Source of the DNA: Takashimella koratensis
Taxonomy: Eukaryota > Basidiomycota > Tremellomycetes > Trichosporonales > Tetragoniomycetaceae
Assembly: GCA_003116875.1 (NCBI GenBank)
Contig: BCKT01000001.1
Coordinates: 2,599,486-2,663,485, forward strand
Direction: 5' to 3'
DNA: 64,000 nt
The notes under the pieces are model-generated. The model was not told the DNA's origin. It saw nothing but the letters and a program-made list of their open reading frames with translations, and did not search any database. Of this stretch, positions 34,203 to 45,378 are shown in pieces (position 1 is the first letter of the stretch; each line of letters begins with the position of its first letter). Made by a program: the position numbers and the translations under genes.

Positions 34203-34942
34203 GTCAGGTCAACGAATATGAGGAGTGCATGTCATGTGAGCAGGAGAGGAGGTCAAGTATATATTCATAAAGCATTCGAATGCGAACATACCATAGCCTC
34301 ATACCGGTGACTGTCAACCAATCATGTGCATCAGGACCTTTTGTCAGTATGTATGCATAGTCTCCAGCTTATGAGTGTACATCAGCCAATACCCATTGAA
34401 CCGACCGCTATCGAAAAGACAGAGGAAAGCTGTATACCCATTTTCCACTTTCGATAGGCCGAGTTCTGTGAAAATTATACCGCACATTAGTCCAAGCAGA
34501 GCCAGAGCTGGGCTTGAAACCTTCGTTTGTTCTTTTTGAAACACCGCAATGGCCAGAGCAGTCCACAAAATGTCGCCAAGGTTGTCCTTTGTTGTAAAGC
34601 CGATAGCCGACCGCAGGCCGAGTAAGGATGTTCTCATTCTCAGGAGTCCCTCCTTTTATAAGGAGGCCTTCGGTCGGCTCGAAAGTCCGATCCGATTATC
34701 ACCATCAGATACTCAGGTTTCAACGACTTGATTTCCCTTTCACATCGGGGGCTTTGTCGATTCCAAACCCGCTGAGAAGAAAATGCCCAACGAAGTGGAA
34801 GCTGCTGTGTACGCTTTATACAGTCCCGCGTACTTGTAGACTCTTTTTGTGCCCCCATTCTTGGTAAGACCGACGACCCTCCCAGCAGTTAATTGAATAC
34901 AGCAGTATCTCGCCGTAACAAAGCTGATAGAAGACAACAAAC
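34203..34942. other. Intergenic with a possible small minus-strand frame
   Basis: A 97-residue minus-strand frame (34637-34344) contains two hydrophobic stretches (GDILWTALAIAVF and ALALLGLMCGIIFTELGL) and looks protein-like, but it is short, unspliced and has no recognised family. A hairpin, CCTCCTT-TTAT-AAGGAGG (34649-34666), sits just upstream of its ATG and includes TATAA. I leave it as a possibility only. Confidence 0.3.
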
Positions 34943-35425
34943 ATGAGCACCACCACCACCGCCCCCACGACTACGATGGCAACGGCCACCTCGACCACAG
35001 AATTGCAGCTGTCGCAATTGCCACAATCGGCGCGCTGTCAGAAAGTTCTGTCCGCCCTCATGACCTCTGGGTGTTGGTTCACATACACGGGAGATGAGAA
35101 CTACATACCGATAGAATGGAATGCCACCTTTTCTCCATCCCGCCCCAAGGTTTCAGTAGTCACGAACTTGACCAAATCGACTGAAGACGAGGTCACGAAC
35201 CAAGTGAAAAGTCTCCTCAAGACATGGTTCACCACCTTTGCAGAGCTCACGCCAAACGAAAAGCTCTCTGTCCAGTTCAGGGCGCCTGGGAAGGAGTATG
35301 GCGACTTGTACCTCTGTAATCCATCGAAGATTTCTGACGAGCTTGGAGACACGTACAAGGCTACCCTATGCTGGATCCCTGACACCAGCCTGCGCGTGCC
35401 CACTATACAGCCCCTGCACGAGTGA
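34943..35425 (+). CDS. Small single-exon protein, function unknown
   Basis: 160 residues with no intron, in contrast to its neighbours. A Thr-rich N-terminus (about residues 1-20) is followed by a compact-looking region with regular hydrophobic spacing (SGCWFTYTGDENYIPIEWNA, then VKSLLKTWFTTFAELTPNEK and YGDLYLCNPSKISDELG). No signal peptide, membrane helix or known motif. I do not recognise a family. It lies between Dug2 and the receptor genes, with no sign of a functional link. Confidence 0.55.
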   Translation: MSTTTTAPTTTMATATSTTELQLSQLPQSARCQKVLSALMTSGCWFTYTGDENYIPIEWNATFSPSRPKVSVVTNLTKSTEDEVTNQVKSLLKTWFTTFAELTPNEKLSVQFRAPGKEYGDLYLCNPSKISDELGDTYKATLCWIPDTSLRVPTIQPLHE

Positions 35426-35628
35426 GCAACCCATACTGTTCAACCTTTCTAGCAAGCAAAACGCACAATGTTGATGCATTCGTCTCCTTTGCGTCGTAAA
35501 TGGGGACCGTAGTCGCAGCACAGCTGGTATCATGTCAATTGAAAGTCTCAACTCCCGTGTGATCGGGTAAGACACAGTAAGTTGTCAGACCACTAGCAGT
35601 TTAGAACACAAAAAGTTCTTACATAAAA

Positions 35629-37813
35629 TTACAACATCTTGACCGTATCATCCAAAACCTTTAACAACTCCTCCTCCTCTGGTGAGAGTCTCGAATTGTG
35701 ACTACCTCCACTTGACCGTCGTCGTGACTGTTTCCTCCGCAACGCCTCTGTCTGTCGCCCGGTCGCAGACGCTGCTCTCGCTCGACTTTCTTCTCCTCGT
35801 AATCGCCTAGCAGCCGCAGTTAACAAGTTGCCACTCGCACTCCGTGCCATCGGTGGCCGTCGCTCCGCACCCCTTCCTCGCACGAAGCCCGCTTCCTCCT
35901 TCTTGGATTCCTCCTTTGATAACTCAGCCGCCTCCACCGCCGCGGCAGGGACCACAGGTGTCACTGGCGTAATGACGACTTGCGGCTCGACCTCATCTCT
36001 CCGCTCTAATGGTGGCGACTCGGGGACGGTTTCAAGCTCAGGAATGACGAGATCCTCGAAATTGATATCCTCCACTTTGGGGGTAGGAGGTGCCGACGGC
36101 CCTCGGAGATAAGTGACGGCGAGCGGGGCGGTCTGCATCGTGGTGGTTTGAGATCCGGCAAGCGCGCTGAAGAGGTCCATCTCGTCGTCTTCCTTGCAGC
36201 CCGGTGCCAACTCGTCCAACATCAGAGGTGAGTCGGATCCTTGCCTGAGGGCGAATTATTTAGCTGATTTACGCTAATGATAGGCCACGAACTCACGAAT
36301 CTCGCAACTCCTTCTTCTCCTTCCACGTTCCCCATACACAGCGAAGGCCCCTGATGAGGGACGGATCCGCAAATATCCCCAGCTGAACATCAGCTACAAT
36401 GTCAATGTCTATACTTACCGCTGCAAATGGGAGACTTCGCGCGCCATAGAGAAAGTTGTAAACAACATAGAGCCCGTACTCCGCGACGTTGGTCGGATCG
36501 CCATATGCGCTGAGATACATGTCTCCCACTGTCGCGTCAGCCCTAGCTTCTCCGGTTGCTCTTACCGGTCAAGATTACGTTGACGAGGATGAGGGCGATG
36601 GGATAAAGCGAGATCCGAATGGTGATACCCATGAGCTTGTTTTGCAAGAAATTGAGCTGAGTGTCGCCCATCTGGTGGCTTGCTTGCTCAATGTCCCGGT
36701 TGGCGTCATGGCCAGCGACGAGAGCTCGCGTTGTCTCTCGCCCTTGTTTGACGAGGGTATAGATGACCTGGGTTCAAGTGAGTTGATGCATCTAATGCTG
36801 TACACGCACCGTTCCGACTGCCGCAATCGCGATAAGAGTAGCAAGCCCTTGCCACAGGTAGAGGTCAACGCCAAAGTGGACCAATCGAACGATCGGGTCA
36901 CCTGAAGTCGATTTTAGTGGGAAACGGTTTGACAAACGGGGTCGAACTCACTGCTTGTGAAATAGCTGCGAAAGAAATGAGCATGTTACAAACTAGCTCA
37001 ACTTAACGGACGGCTACGTACCATGACTCAAAGACTGGGTCGTCTCCGAAATGACCCAACGCCGCAGGGATAATTGTGATGCCGAATGCCATGCCAAACG
37101 ATACCACCAAGTACCAGAACTCGCATCCTTTTCTCGCCATCAGCTGACGTTGATACCAAGTGGAGCAGTGTGGGAGTATTTGCGCCGAAAAGAAGAGCGC
37201 AGTGGGAACGTCCAAGGAAGGGACAGGTAAGAGGATGCTTACTCTTGTTTCTTGTATCAATCTGAAAGGTTACGCAAAGGGCAAGGTTGATAGCAATGCA
37301 CGTGCAAAGGTAGTTTGTTCTGCACTGGATTAGCTCGTTGGCGGCCGAAAAGAAAGGGCAATAATTACAATGCCAACAAGGCGACCTGGAAGTAGACCAG
37401 GACCGAGCAGGACGCTGCGGTAGGAGTGGTTTCGATAGGAAGCTGGGCAAACGTGAATGAGCACGGAGTCTCGAGGGCGTCGATTTCAAGCCAGGAAAGA
37501 AGACCAAGGGTAAGCACTCACCCCAGGGTCAAGGAGGATGTAGCAGATGTTGAATGCAATCTCTGACACCATTGTGATCAACATGAGTCGAAACGATAAC
37601 CGGTCAAGGGTATGGCGGGCATCTGGATAGCTGTAGATGACCGCTGAGACGATGAGAATGAAGAGACATGGGACCATCGATATCCCAGCCCATACTGTCG
37701 TATTGAGGGCGTTGGCCTGAGGAAGCAGTCAGTGCGAAGCACGAGAAAGGTGGGAACGATGAGCAGAGGACACTCACATTTGCCATGTCATCGGTAAACA
37801 TGAAATCGCCCAT
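35629..37813 (-). CDS. Seven-transmembrane GPCR-like protein, copy A
   Basis: Multi-exon gene read on the minus strand from MGDFMFTDDMANANALNTT. I can follow about ten short exons (for example 37813-37778 and 37716-37522, last exon ending 35629). Seven hydrophobic segments are visible, among them RLSFRLMLITMVSEIAFNIC, NYLCTCIAINLALCVTFQI, FWYLVVSFGMAFGITIIP, RISLYPIALILVNVIL and GLYVVYNFLYGARSLPFAA. The pattern resembles fungal cAMP-receptor/Git3-like receptors; that assignment is by general resemblance. A long hydrophilic C-terminal tail holds DLFSALAGSQ, LAVTYLRGP and ends LLKVLDDTVKML. The neighbour at 38652-40677 is a paralogue. Ligand unknown; a nutrient-sensing role is inference. Confidence 0.72.
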
Positions 37814-38651
37814 CTTGAGCTATCGGTGCTGGTGTTGTCAACTGACGGAATGCCAGTTGGCAAGATTGAGCGAGGTGAGCCAACTCTGTTTGAGCAAACG
37901 AGGTGAGATGATGATGATGGGTCTAACAATGAACTCGTCGACCGATGACTGGCCGCCCGTTTGTGCAAGCCTGTTTGGGTGGAGCGGGTAGGTAGTTTGT
38001 GGTGTAAATTCACACAGCCTGTCCTCTACAGGGCGCAGCATTGTTGTTGTCTCACTGTTTGAATCGGCGGATGCTAGGAGAACAAAACAAAGCACTGAAT
38101 TGACCATGAATTGAGGCGTAGCGCTTGCGACCCAAGCAATCGAACGTTCTCACAAACCCTGATGTAGATCATTATCCGCCCTTCCCATGGGGCGGCACTG
38201 GAATTTCAACCTGTGGACCTTGGACCGTGCATTGAGCAAGGATCAGGGTAACCATCTGGTGAGCCATCTCGCCCCGATGGGACCCCGACTTGGGTTTTGG
38301 GTTTTTGGTTCTCTTTGTTCTCCTCACGCGAACCTGGATAAACAACTCGGCACATCAATTTGCCCCCGTCATGGATTCCCAGGAAACGAGTCATTCATTA
38401 CCTATTCTTCAAAGACTCGACGCATACGGAGTGAGACAACAGTCGCATACGTGAGGAATGTCAAAGCCACCGTCATTCTCTCCATCGTCGCAGAGACCGG
38501 AAGGAGCCCGAGAGGACGTACAGACAAGAAGCATATCGGGAACGAGACAACCTTGAAGTTTATGCGAACGAGAACAACGAGAACAACCAGAGAGCCCGAA
38601 AGAATAGAGAAGAGATTGAGACAGGCCGAGCCCGAAAAAGCTGACACCACC
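37814..38651. other. Promoter region between the receptor copies
   Basis: 838 bp upstream of copy A and downstream of copy B. No gene recognised; the open frames in it lack domains. Confidence 0.5.
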
Positions 38652-40677
38652 TCATAACCGCTGAACGGCCTCATCCAGGGCCTTTTCCAGCTCCTCGTCG
38701 GCAACACCGCTGAGCCGACGCCGTTGTCGACGGACCCCGGGCCAACTTGTCTGGCTGGATACGCTTGTCCTCGAAGTCTCTCTCCGGCCTCCCGACTGCC
38801 TCAACGCGCTCGACTGGCGACTCGGCACGCTCTTCTCTCTCGAACCCTTGTCATCTCCATACGTCTCCACCACCGTGGACACGTCGTGACCCTTGGATGG
38901 CGAGGGCTGGCGGGACAGAGCGTGTGGCTCCTCTGTGAGCTCGGGAAGAGCTGGCATGATTTCTGATGGAAAGTCATCCTGGTCGCTATTGCCGTCAGGC
39001 TGTGGAGTTCGGCTGTAGGTCACAGCGAGAGTGCCCGTGTACGTCGCGGGACTGAATTGTGACTCGGTGAGAGCGGCGAAGAAGTCGATATCACCCTCGT
39101 CTTCGCCCTCCGCACCCTGGTAATCGTTGAGCACAGGTGTCGCGGACGAGTGTTGTCTGGAGAGGTCAGTTGCATGTACTTGCTGTCTAACTCACGTGGA
39201 GCGACCGTGGCGTTTCACATCCCATGCGCAGCGGATTCCCTATAGAGTCATCAGCATAACATCCGGGGTAATGTAATAGCGCCAATGCTTACGCGGACAA
39301 GAGACGGATCGACAAAGATACCCAGCTGCAGGCAGTCAGTGGTGTGATGGCCCAAGATCAAAGGTCTACTCACCAATGCAAACGGCAGGCTTCGAGCGCC
39401 ATACAAGAAGTAGTAGATGACAAAGTAGACGTAGTCGGCCCAAGACTGAGGACCATTTCGCCAGCTTGTGTACATGTCGCCCACTACAGCCATTAGTCCG
39501 CAACTACATCCTAGGTAACAAGAGGCTCACCTGAGATGATGGTGGTCACGACAATCAAAGTGATCGGGTATAGCGAGATCCGGATAAGAATGCCCGCGAG
39601 TTTCTTCTGGAGGTAGTTGAGTTGAACGTCGGCGAGAGCATGACCCCGTTCCATGTCCGAGTTGGCAGCGTGGCCGCCAAACATGTACCGCGCCGTCTCG
39701 CGACCCTGTCGGATAAGTGTAACCCAGACCTGTAGAGTGTCAGTTTGCGTGGGAGGGCCGAGATATAGTAGGGCTCACGATGATGACCGAGATCGTGGCG
39801 ATGACTGATGATATCCCTTGCCACAGGTAGATTTCTATACCAAATTGGAGCAATCTCTGCGTCGGGTCGGCTATAGCGCAAGGAGTCAGCACCAGGATAG
39901 AACGATAGCGTGGACTAACAACTTGAGAAGTAGCTACATCTGTTAGCGACATGTCTCACCGCGGGAGCTCACCATGTGCCCGGCACGAGAACGGGATCGG
40001 GGCCAAAGTGACCCAGAGCGGCTGGGATGATCGGGATACCAAAGCCCAAACCCAGCGAGCCGAGCAGATACCAACGCTCGAACCCTGGGCTGTCAGAAAG
40101 TCACAATGGCTGCACTCACGACGGCCAACGGTGTCAATGTGAAAGGAAACGTAGAGGGCAAGGTTGATAGCGATGCAAGTACAAAGGTAGCATGTTCTGA
40201 GTTACGGGTGGTCAGTAACTACGTTGCGCAAATTCAGACGGTTTGGGTACACCAGTCTCGATAACTCACGCGGACATGGTCGCGATCTGGAAGTACACCA
40301 TGATTGTACACGATACCCCTGTTGCGCCGGCATACACCTGCAGGTTTCAGCACACGCCGAGATCTTGACGGACTAAGCCTAGACTCACGTATGGTTCCTC
40401 CATGATATAACAAATGTTGTAGCCTATTTCCAAGACCATGCTCCATATCATCAGTCGAAAAGATATTCGGTTGAGCTTCTCCCGCGCCTCTGGAACGCTG
40501 TACACGAGTCCCGCGGCAACGAGCATTCCGATGCAGGGTGCTCCGGAGATGAATGCCCACGCCATCGTGTTAGTTGCGTTGGCCTGAGGAGTCTGTCAGC
40601 TTTCTTCCACCCCCTCGACGGTGTCCGCGGCACTCGCTCACATTCGCCATGTCATCGGTGAAGACAAAGGCGCCCAT
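38652..40677 (-). CDS. Seven-transmembrane GPCR-like protein, copy B
   Basis: Tandem paralogue of the preceding gene with the same exon layout. It begins MGAFVFTDDMANATNTMAWA, with KLNRISFRLMIWSMVLEIGY matching TM2 of copy A, CYLCTCIAINLALYVSFHID matching TM3, and YTSWRNGPQSWADYVYFVIY before the last helix. The tail keeps the two conserved boxes (DFFAALTESQ and LAVTYSRTP) and the C-terminal amphipathic end LEKALDEAVQRL, while the sequence between is free to vary. Same inferred role as copy A. Confidence 0.72.
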
Positions 40678-41169
40678 GGTGGGCGCTCGTGTATGGCAAT
40701 CTTGAGACGGCGATGCTGAATGGTTGTATGTGTAATGATACAATCTTCACCAGTCGACAACCGCATTGTTCTCCCCCAGTTGTTGTGTCGCTCAGTCGGC
40801 ATGTCTTGCTTATTGTGTACTCATTTGACCCGGAGGCGAGGCGAACGCCGAGAGATGGTCGGTCGGTGGTGCTCAGGGCAGGTCGAACAAACAAAAGAAA
40901 GAACTGAAGAGTTCCTAGAATTCTTTGCTACAATCGGCTATGTGGAGGATCAATTTAGATCTCCGTGTTCACTGCAAATGTCTCATCCGACAGACCATCG
41001 GTTCCCGGGTAGGACCTCGAGTGCGTCAAGCATGACAGTCTCCCCCAGGCTGGCGGCTCAGGGTTATACCCAGTACACGGCGGTCTTACGTATGAACAAT
41101 GGGCAACTGGACAGGCTGTAGTGTCGCGGTGGTAGAATCAAACGTAAATTCATCTTGCTACAAACTAGC
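40678..41169. other. Intergenic
   Basis: Upstream region of receptor copy B and 3' flank of the NmrA-like gene; nothing recognised. Confidence 0.55.
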
Positions 41170-42057
41170 TTATGGTGACGCCACCTGCCGAGCAAAGTAC
41201 TCATCTACTGTCTCGGCCTTCCTCCCGAGCAGCCTTGAAAGGAGTGGGTCGACTTTTACGAACTCGTCATTTCGCATCGCTACGTACATGGTCAAGAAAA
41301 AGTCTGCCAAGAACGGCGGCAGCCCCCCCTTGACCATCCCATCTTTTGCCGCCTCGTCGGAGACTTTGACGTGATTGATTTGTTTGCCATACACCTTGGA
41401 CAAGCGCTCGGTTACCGCGTCGAGGTCGAGCGCCTCGCCGCCTGTGAGCGTGGGGTAGCGGCCTGTGAAACCCGGTTTGTCCGCTGCGAGAATGACCGCA
41501 GTGGCCTCGGCGAGGTCGTCGTGTGTCGTCCACGACACGGGGCCATCGACTGGAGCGAAAAGCGTCCCCGTCTGCGTCGCATTGCCCAGTATCAACGAGA
41601 TAGCTGACGTGTAGTACCCATTGCGAAGAGAGACAAAGTCGAATCCGCCGTGTTCTGCAAGCTGCTTCTCGAGGTACGCTTCTGTCCCTGCATGTGTATG
41701 CATCGCCGAGAATGCAGACGTGGATGACGCGCCCATGTGCGAGGTGTAGTAGATAGTTTTGACTTTGGCTTCGATCGCGGCGTCGATCGCGGCCTTGTTC
41801 TGCTGTTCACCTGCTCCCGGGGCCGTGTCGTTCGACGAGACGATGAGGACCTTGTCAGCGCCGGTGAACGCCTTGACGAGCGTCGCGGGCTGCTTGTAGT
41901 CGGCTTCGTGCATGTTGATGCCGGCGGACGCGATGCTGGGTAGGAGTTTGGACGTGTCTCGAGTCGTAACGGTGACCTCTGACGGTGGGACTCGGAGGAG
42001 AAGCTGCTGAACCACCCGCGATCCAAGCTGGCCCGTGGCTCCAGTGATTACAATCAT
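41170..42057 (-). CDS. NmrA-like / QorB-type NAD(P)H-binding protein
   Basis: Single-exon 295-residue atypical short-chain dehydrogenase. The N-terminus MIVITGATGQLGSRVVQQLL is the Rossmann glycine motif, followed by VTTRDTSKL (cofactor 2'-phosphate region), ADKVLIVSSND, IYYTSHMGASS and VSLRNGYYTSAISLILGN, all typical of the NmrA/HSCARG and bacterial quinone oxidoreductase 2 (YtfG/QorB) group. Members reduce quinones or act as redox sensors that bind regulators. An in-frame ATG upstream (42120) would add 21 non-conserved residues; I start at the Rossmann Met. Lack of introns is unusual here and could hint at transfer from bacteria. Confidence 0.85.
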   Translation of the reverse strand: MIVITGATGQLGSRVVQQLLLRVPPSEVTVTTRDTSKLLPSIASAGINMHEADYKQPATLVKAFTGADKVLIVSSNDTAPGAGEQQNKAAIDAAIEAKVKTIYYTSHMGASSTSAFSAMHTHAGTEAYLEKQLAEHGGFDFVSLRNGYYTSAISLILGNATQTGTLFAPVDGPVSWTTHDDLAEATAVILAADKPGFTGRYPTLTGGEALDLDAVTERLSKVYGKQINHVKVSDEAAKDGMVKGGLPPFLADFFLTMYVAMRNDEFVKVDPLLSRLLGRKAETVDEYFARQVASP

Positions 42058-42578
42058 GTTTCTGCGTAGTGTGCAACGCTGAGCGTGATTGAAGCAGAGA
42101 AATTCTTGTTTCCAACTCAAAGTCTCGCGTTTATAGCTAGTTATGTCATCAGTCCGGGCGCAGATCGGCGATCACCTCGGCGAGGATCCTGAACCAACGC
42201 CGAGGGAGGTAGGCGCCTGAGCATTCCCGGAATCGACCCAGCAAGATGACCAAAGGCTTTGATAAGGGGAACACCTGTCTGTCAGAGAACACGTCATTAC
42301 TGGCGCCTCCAGATAAGAACCTGTTAGAATATAATACTAGGGGGACTCAATGTTATTTTGGCCGAGAAAGGGTCTAAAAATCAGACATGCGTCTCGCGGG
42401 GCACATTTTCCTATGAATTGAGTGGACAAAATGCCATCTGAAAAGCTCCCGAAATTTTCGGTGATTTCGGGTGTGGCATTCTCAGAAAAACAGCTTCACA
42501 TACATTTCCTTGCTTCATTGGTCGTTTAACCTTGTCTCTCTTCATTCCCCTAAGCAACCTACCTCCAAATCATCCAGG
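42058..42578. other. Promoter of NmrA-like gene and left end of Harbinger element
   Basis: The transition from host promoter to transposon lies somewhere in this interval. I could not define a terminal inverted repeat with a TWA target duplication. Nested inverted repeats occupy 42431-42479. Confidence 0.45.
42431..42479. repeat. Nested inverted repeats before the transposase gene
   Basis: Outer arms ATGCCA (42431-42436) and TGGCAT (42474-42479) enclose perfect 8-bp inner arms CCCGAAAT (42448-42455) and ATTTCGGG (42464-42471). Their position 100-150 bp upstream of the transposase start is where subterminal binding sites of Harbinger elements would be expected. Confidence 0.6.
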
Positions 42579-43861
42579 ATGGGACATGACAGCGACAGGA
42601 CTCGACTGATATGCGCAGCAAAGCTCAATGTTGCAAGATGGGGGAGTTATTCGAGTTCTACGAGCCTTGCTTCGATTGGCCGAGCGTTCAGCTATGAACA
42701 GAGATGTCTTGAGTTGGCAAGGTATGTAAATCGGCCTGCAAAGTACAACAAACTGCCCCTGGTCGATAGAGCTATCCAAGCGCTACTCGAATCACCGCCC
42801 AAGAAGCATCGCAAGCTATTCAGAGTGTCGGCTAGCGAGCTGCATGACCTTGCAGACAAACTTGCCACCCAGGAGGTCTTCCAGCAGTCGGGGAAGACCC
42901 CCCAGGCCCCTATCCAGTACCAACTGGCTGTGCTACTTCTTTGGCTAGGCCACAGCTGTGATTTGGCCGTTATGCAGGGCTTAACAGAGCTCTCGGGTAA
43001 GCTCTACATTGCATCAAAGCTGAAGCAGAAACAGAGGGGACGCTGCATCTCTACTATCGTCGGTCTCTGCTTGCTCTCTTCACAGTACAAGACAAGTACA
43101 TTGCCTGGCCAGATGCAGACGAGCGTAAGGCCATCTCTGCGCGCATACTAGCCCGCTATGGTATCCCCAACTGTGTCGGCTTCATCGACAGTTGTCATAT
43201 CAACTTTAACACCGCTCCCCACCATCCCAACGCTGCGACCTACTACAGCCGCAAGAGCCAGTACGGTAGCAACATCCTTGCTGTCTGCGACAACCGCAAG
43301 CGCATCAGACTACTCACATTAGGCTTCACTGCCGCAGCTTCCGATATGAGGGTGCAGGCCTCTTCAGACCTGCATCTTCACCCCGAGCGATACTTCTCGG
43401 CAAATGAGTACGTCCTCGCCGACTTGGGCTTCAAAGCAACCAACACCATCATCCCCATGTACAAGCGCGACCGCTTCCAGAGTCGATTGAGTCGAGACAG
43501 AGAGGGCTTCAATCAAACCGTAGCAGGCGCGCGAGTAAACATCGAACACTCATTTGGCATCCTCAAAGCTCGCTTCCAGGCCTTGAAGGGGTTGAGAATG
43601 ACCGGCAGCAAAGAGGAGGGCAAGGCCTGGGTCGAAGCAGCAATTGTAGGAGCTGTAGTCCTTCACAATCAACTGGTGGAGACGTATCGCGACCAGATCT
43701 CGAGCTTGGAGCTGGCTGAGGCGATTGAGGAGAACAATGACCAGTCTGACTGGCCTGCAGGCTTCAGCAATGACCCCCCTCTCGAAGCAACAGGCCAAGC
43801 GCGACGAGAGAGGCTGAGAGTAGAGATAGAAAGGCTTCAGAGGGAGGTAGGGGACATGTAG
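42579..43861 (+). CDS. Harbinger (HARBI1-like, DDE_Tnp_4) transposase
   Basis: Nuclease/transposase of the PIF/Harbinger superfamily. Two exons (42579-42996, 43035-43861) separated by a 38-nt GT-AG intron give 414 residues. The intron joins LSEGTLHLYYRRSLLALFTV correctly. The catalytic triad is intact by inspection: Asp in GFIDSCHINF, Asp in EYVLADLGFKAT and Glu in VNIEHSFGILKARFQALKGL; the usual YYSRKSQYGSN block is also present. An N-terminal helical region (YVNRPAKYNKLPLVDRAIQA) precedes the nuclease. I start at the ATG at 42579 rather than an earlier in-frame ATG, since conserved-looking sequence begins there. No stop codons interrupt the gene, so the enzyme may be active. Confidence 0.85.
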
Positions 43862-43888
43862 CAGACACTCACAGCAGAATCGTGAGTC

Positions 43889-45232
43889 TCAGAGACCCCC
43901 TGCAGAGGACTGGGATGCTGTAGCAGGGGCTGGCTGACCTGTTTGACCAGTCCGGCGGCGACGAGTCCCCGCAGGCTGCGCAATCCTGCTTGCCAGCGCT
44001 TCTTCTTGGTCCCTTCTAGCCCGTTGCCGCTGTCGCTGCTCGTCCTCGTCCTCCTCTCGAAGCCTGCGGGCACGCTCGCGGTCTTGTGTGATGTCTCCCT
44101 GCCGGCGTACCCACTCCAGCGCTTCCTCCCCTGTCCAATGACGCTCGGGTTGGGCCAACATCCAAGCTCGAGCCTCGGCACCCTCGACCAGTATCTTTGC
44201 ACTCTCCGAGTCCCGGTTGAGGTAGGCCTGTGCAATGCTATTCCCCTGCGCAGAAGCCGTCCCTTGGTCTCGGCGACAAGCTGTAGAGTCAGCAGGAGTA
44301 AGTGGAAGCAAGAAATGTAGGTGAAGCTCACCTGGCTGTCGAAGAGCAGCCTCTACTGCAGTCCTTCGACCCTCTACAGAGGCCTGTACTGCACCCAGGA
44401 TGTCCTCCATAGTCCCTGGCTGGTTGGTAGAGCCTCCAGAGGGGCCTGGCGTTGCATTACGGTCATTGTTGCTGTCCTGGGAGGCAAGGGGGGGTGTAGA
44501 AGGGCGTGGGCGGTGAGGAATGCGGTGTAGAGTTGCTTGAAGAGCAGCTGTAGTAGCCTGTCGAGCTGCGGGGTTGCCTGTAGTGAAGCGTAGCTCGGCC
44601 GTCCCTCCATCATGGTCGCTCATAATGGGGTCTAGTCTGTCCCAGCGAGGACAGAGCTTGAGTATAGCCTCTAAAAGACATGTTAGCATAGCTCCTGGCA
44701 ATGCAACACCCCCTCAGAGACAGGCTACCCCCCTTTCTAATCAAAGTCAACTCACCGCGGATGGTCTGTCGAGCAGTCTGCAGCCCGTCCGGCTCTGCAT
44801 CTGCCTCTATTCCTGCACCTGTGTGATTCTTCCAGTCATTGGCTGCCGTCCAAGTTGCTTTGAGAGACATTATCTGTAGAATTGCGGTCAGAAGGCCTGC
44901 TCAAAGTGAGGAGGGTAGGTGTGTGTGTGTGTGTGTGTGTGTCTGCCCACCTTTGACTGACAAGCCGTCCATGCTCGAACTGTAGGGGCCCTACCGAGCA
45001 ACCACTGTGCACACTCCATGCTGAGGGTCTTGCGAGTCTTCCCATGGGAGTCTGTGCCTCTCCATTGGCCATAGTGGTTGTCCATCTCGAGCCAATCGAG
45101 AAGAAGGGCCTCACTGCAGGGACCATCCCCTACAGCATCTTTATCCCAGTGTTCCGACAGACCGCGAGGTCTTCCCGAGGCGCCACGACCACGTTGCGAT
45201 TGCTGAGAGGCAGTAGGTTGTCGAGGAAGCAT
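43889..45232 (-). CDS. Myb/SANT-like DNA-binding partner of the Harbinger transposase
   Basis: Harbinger elements need a second protein that binds DNA and carries the transposase to the nucleus. Four exons (45232-44951, 44873-44756, 44670-44332, 44280-43889) join in frame. The conserved core runs SEALLLDWLEMDNHYGQWRG, KTRKTLSMECAQWLLG, TWTAANDWKNHTGAGI and KLCPRWDRLDPIMSDH, which is the Myb/SANT-like pattern common in fungal and oomycete element genes. The C-terminal third is a Glu/Arg/Gln-rich probable coiled coil. A TG/CA microsatellite lies in the first intron. No stop codons were found. Confidence 0.75.
44919..44942. repeat. (GT)n microsatellite in intron
   Basis: About twelve GT units inside the first intron of the Myb/SANT-like gene, a few bases from its 5' splice site. 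Confidence 0.9.
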
Positions 45233-45378
45233 CCTAGCTTGAGAGTTGGGTACATTTATGTCAATCTCTCAAAGTTGGGTTGGTTGGGGATGGTGGGGTG
45301 GGGCAGGTGGCAAGAGGGGGTGGATACTGGTAGCTTGCGAGCCGTCTAACTCAGCGATTACTGCATGAAAGTCGACGT

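Larger units (their letters stand above)
42431..45378. mobile_element. PIF/Harbinger DNA transposon, right end abutting an LTR
   Basis: The two proteins that define this superfamily, a DDE nuclease and a Myb/SANT-like DNA-binding partner, lie convergently with 27 bp between their stop codons. The right limit given is where the retrotransposon LTR begins, 146 bp upstream of the partner's start. Terminal repeats were not found, so the limits are approximate and the element may be truncated. Confidence 0.7.

Noticed and set aside
42300..42400. Terminal inverted repeat starting GGGGGACTC
   Set aside because: Its reverse complement was not found in 45233-45378 or after 59041; only a 9-bp GTCTAAAAA match near 59059 turned up, which is too short to rely on.
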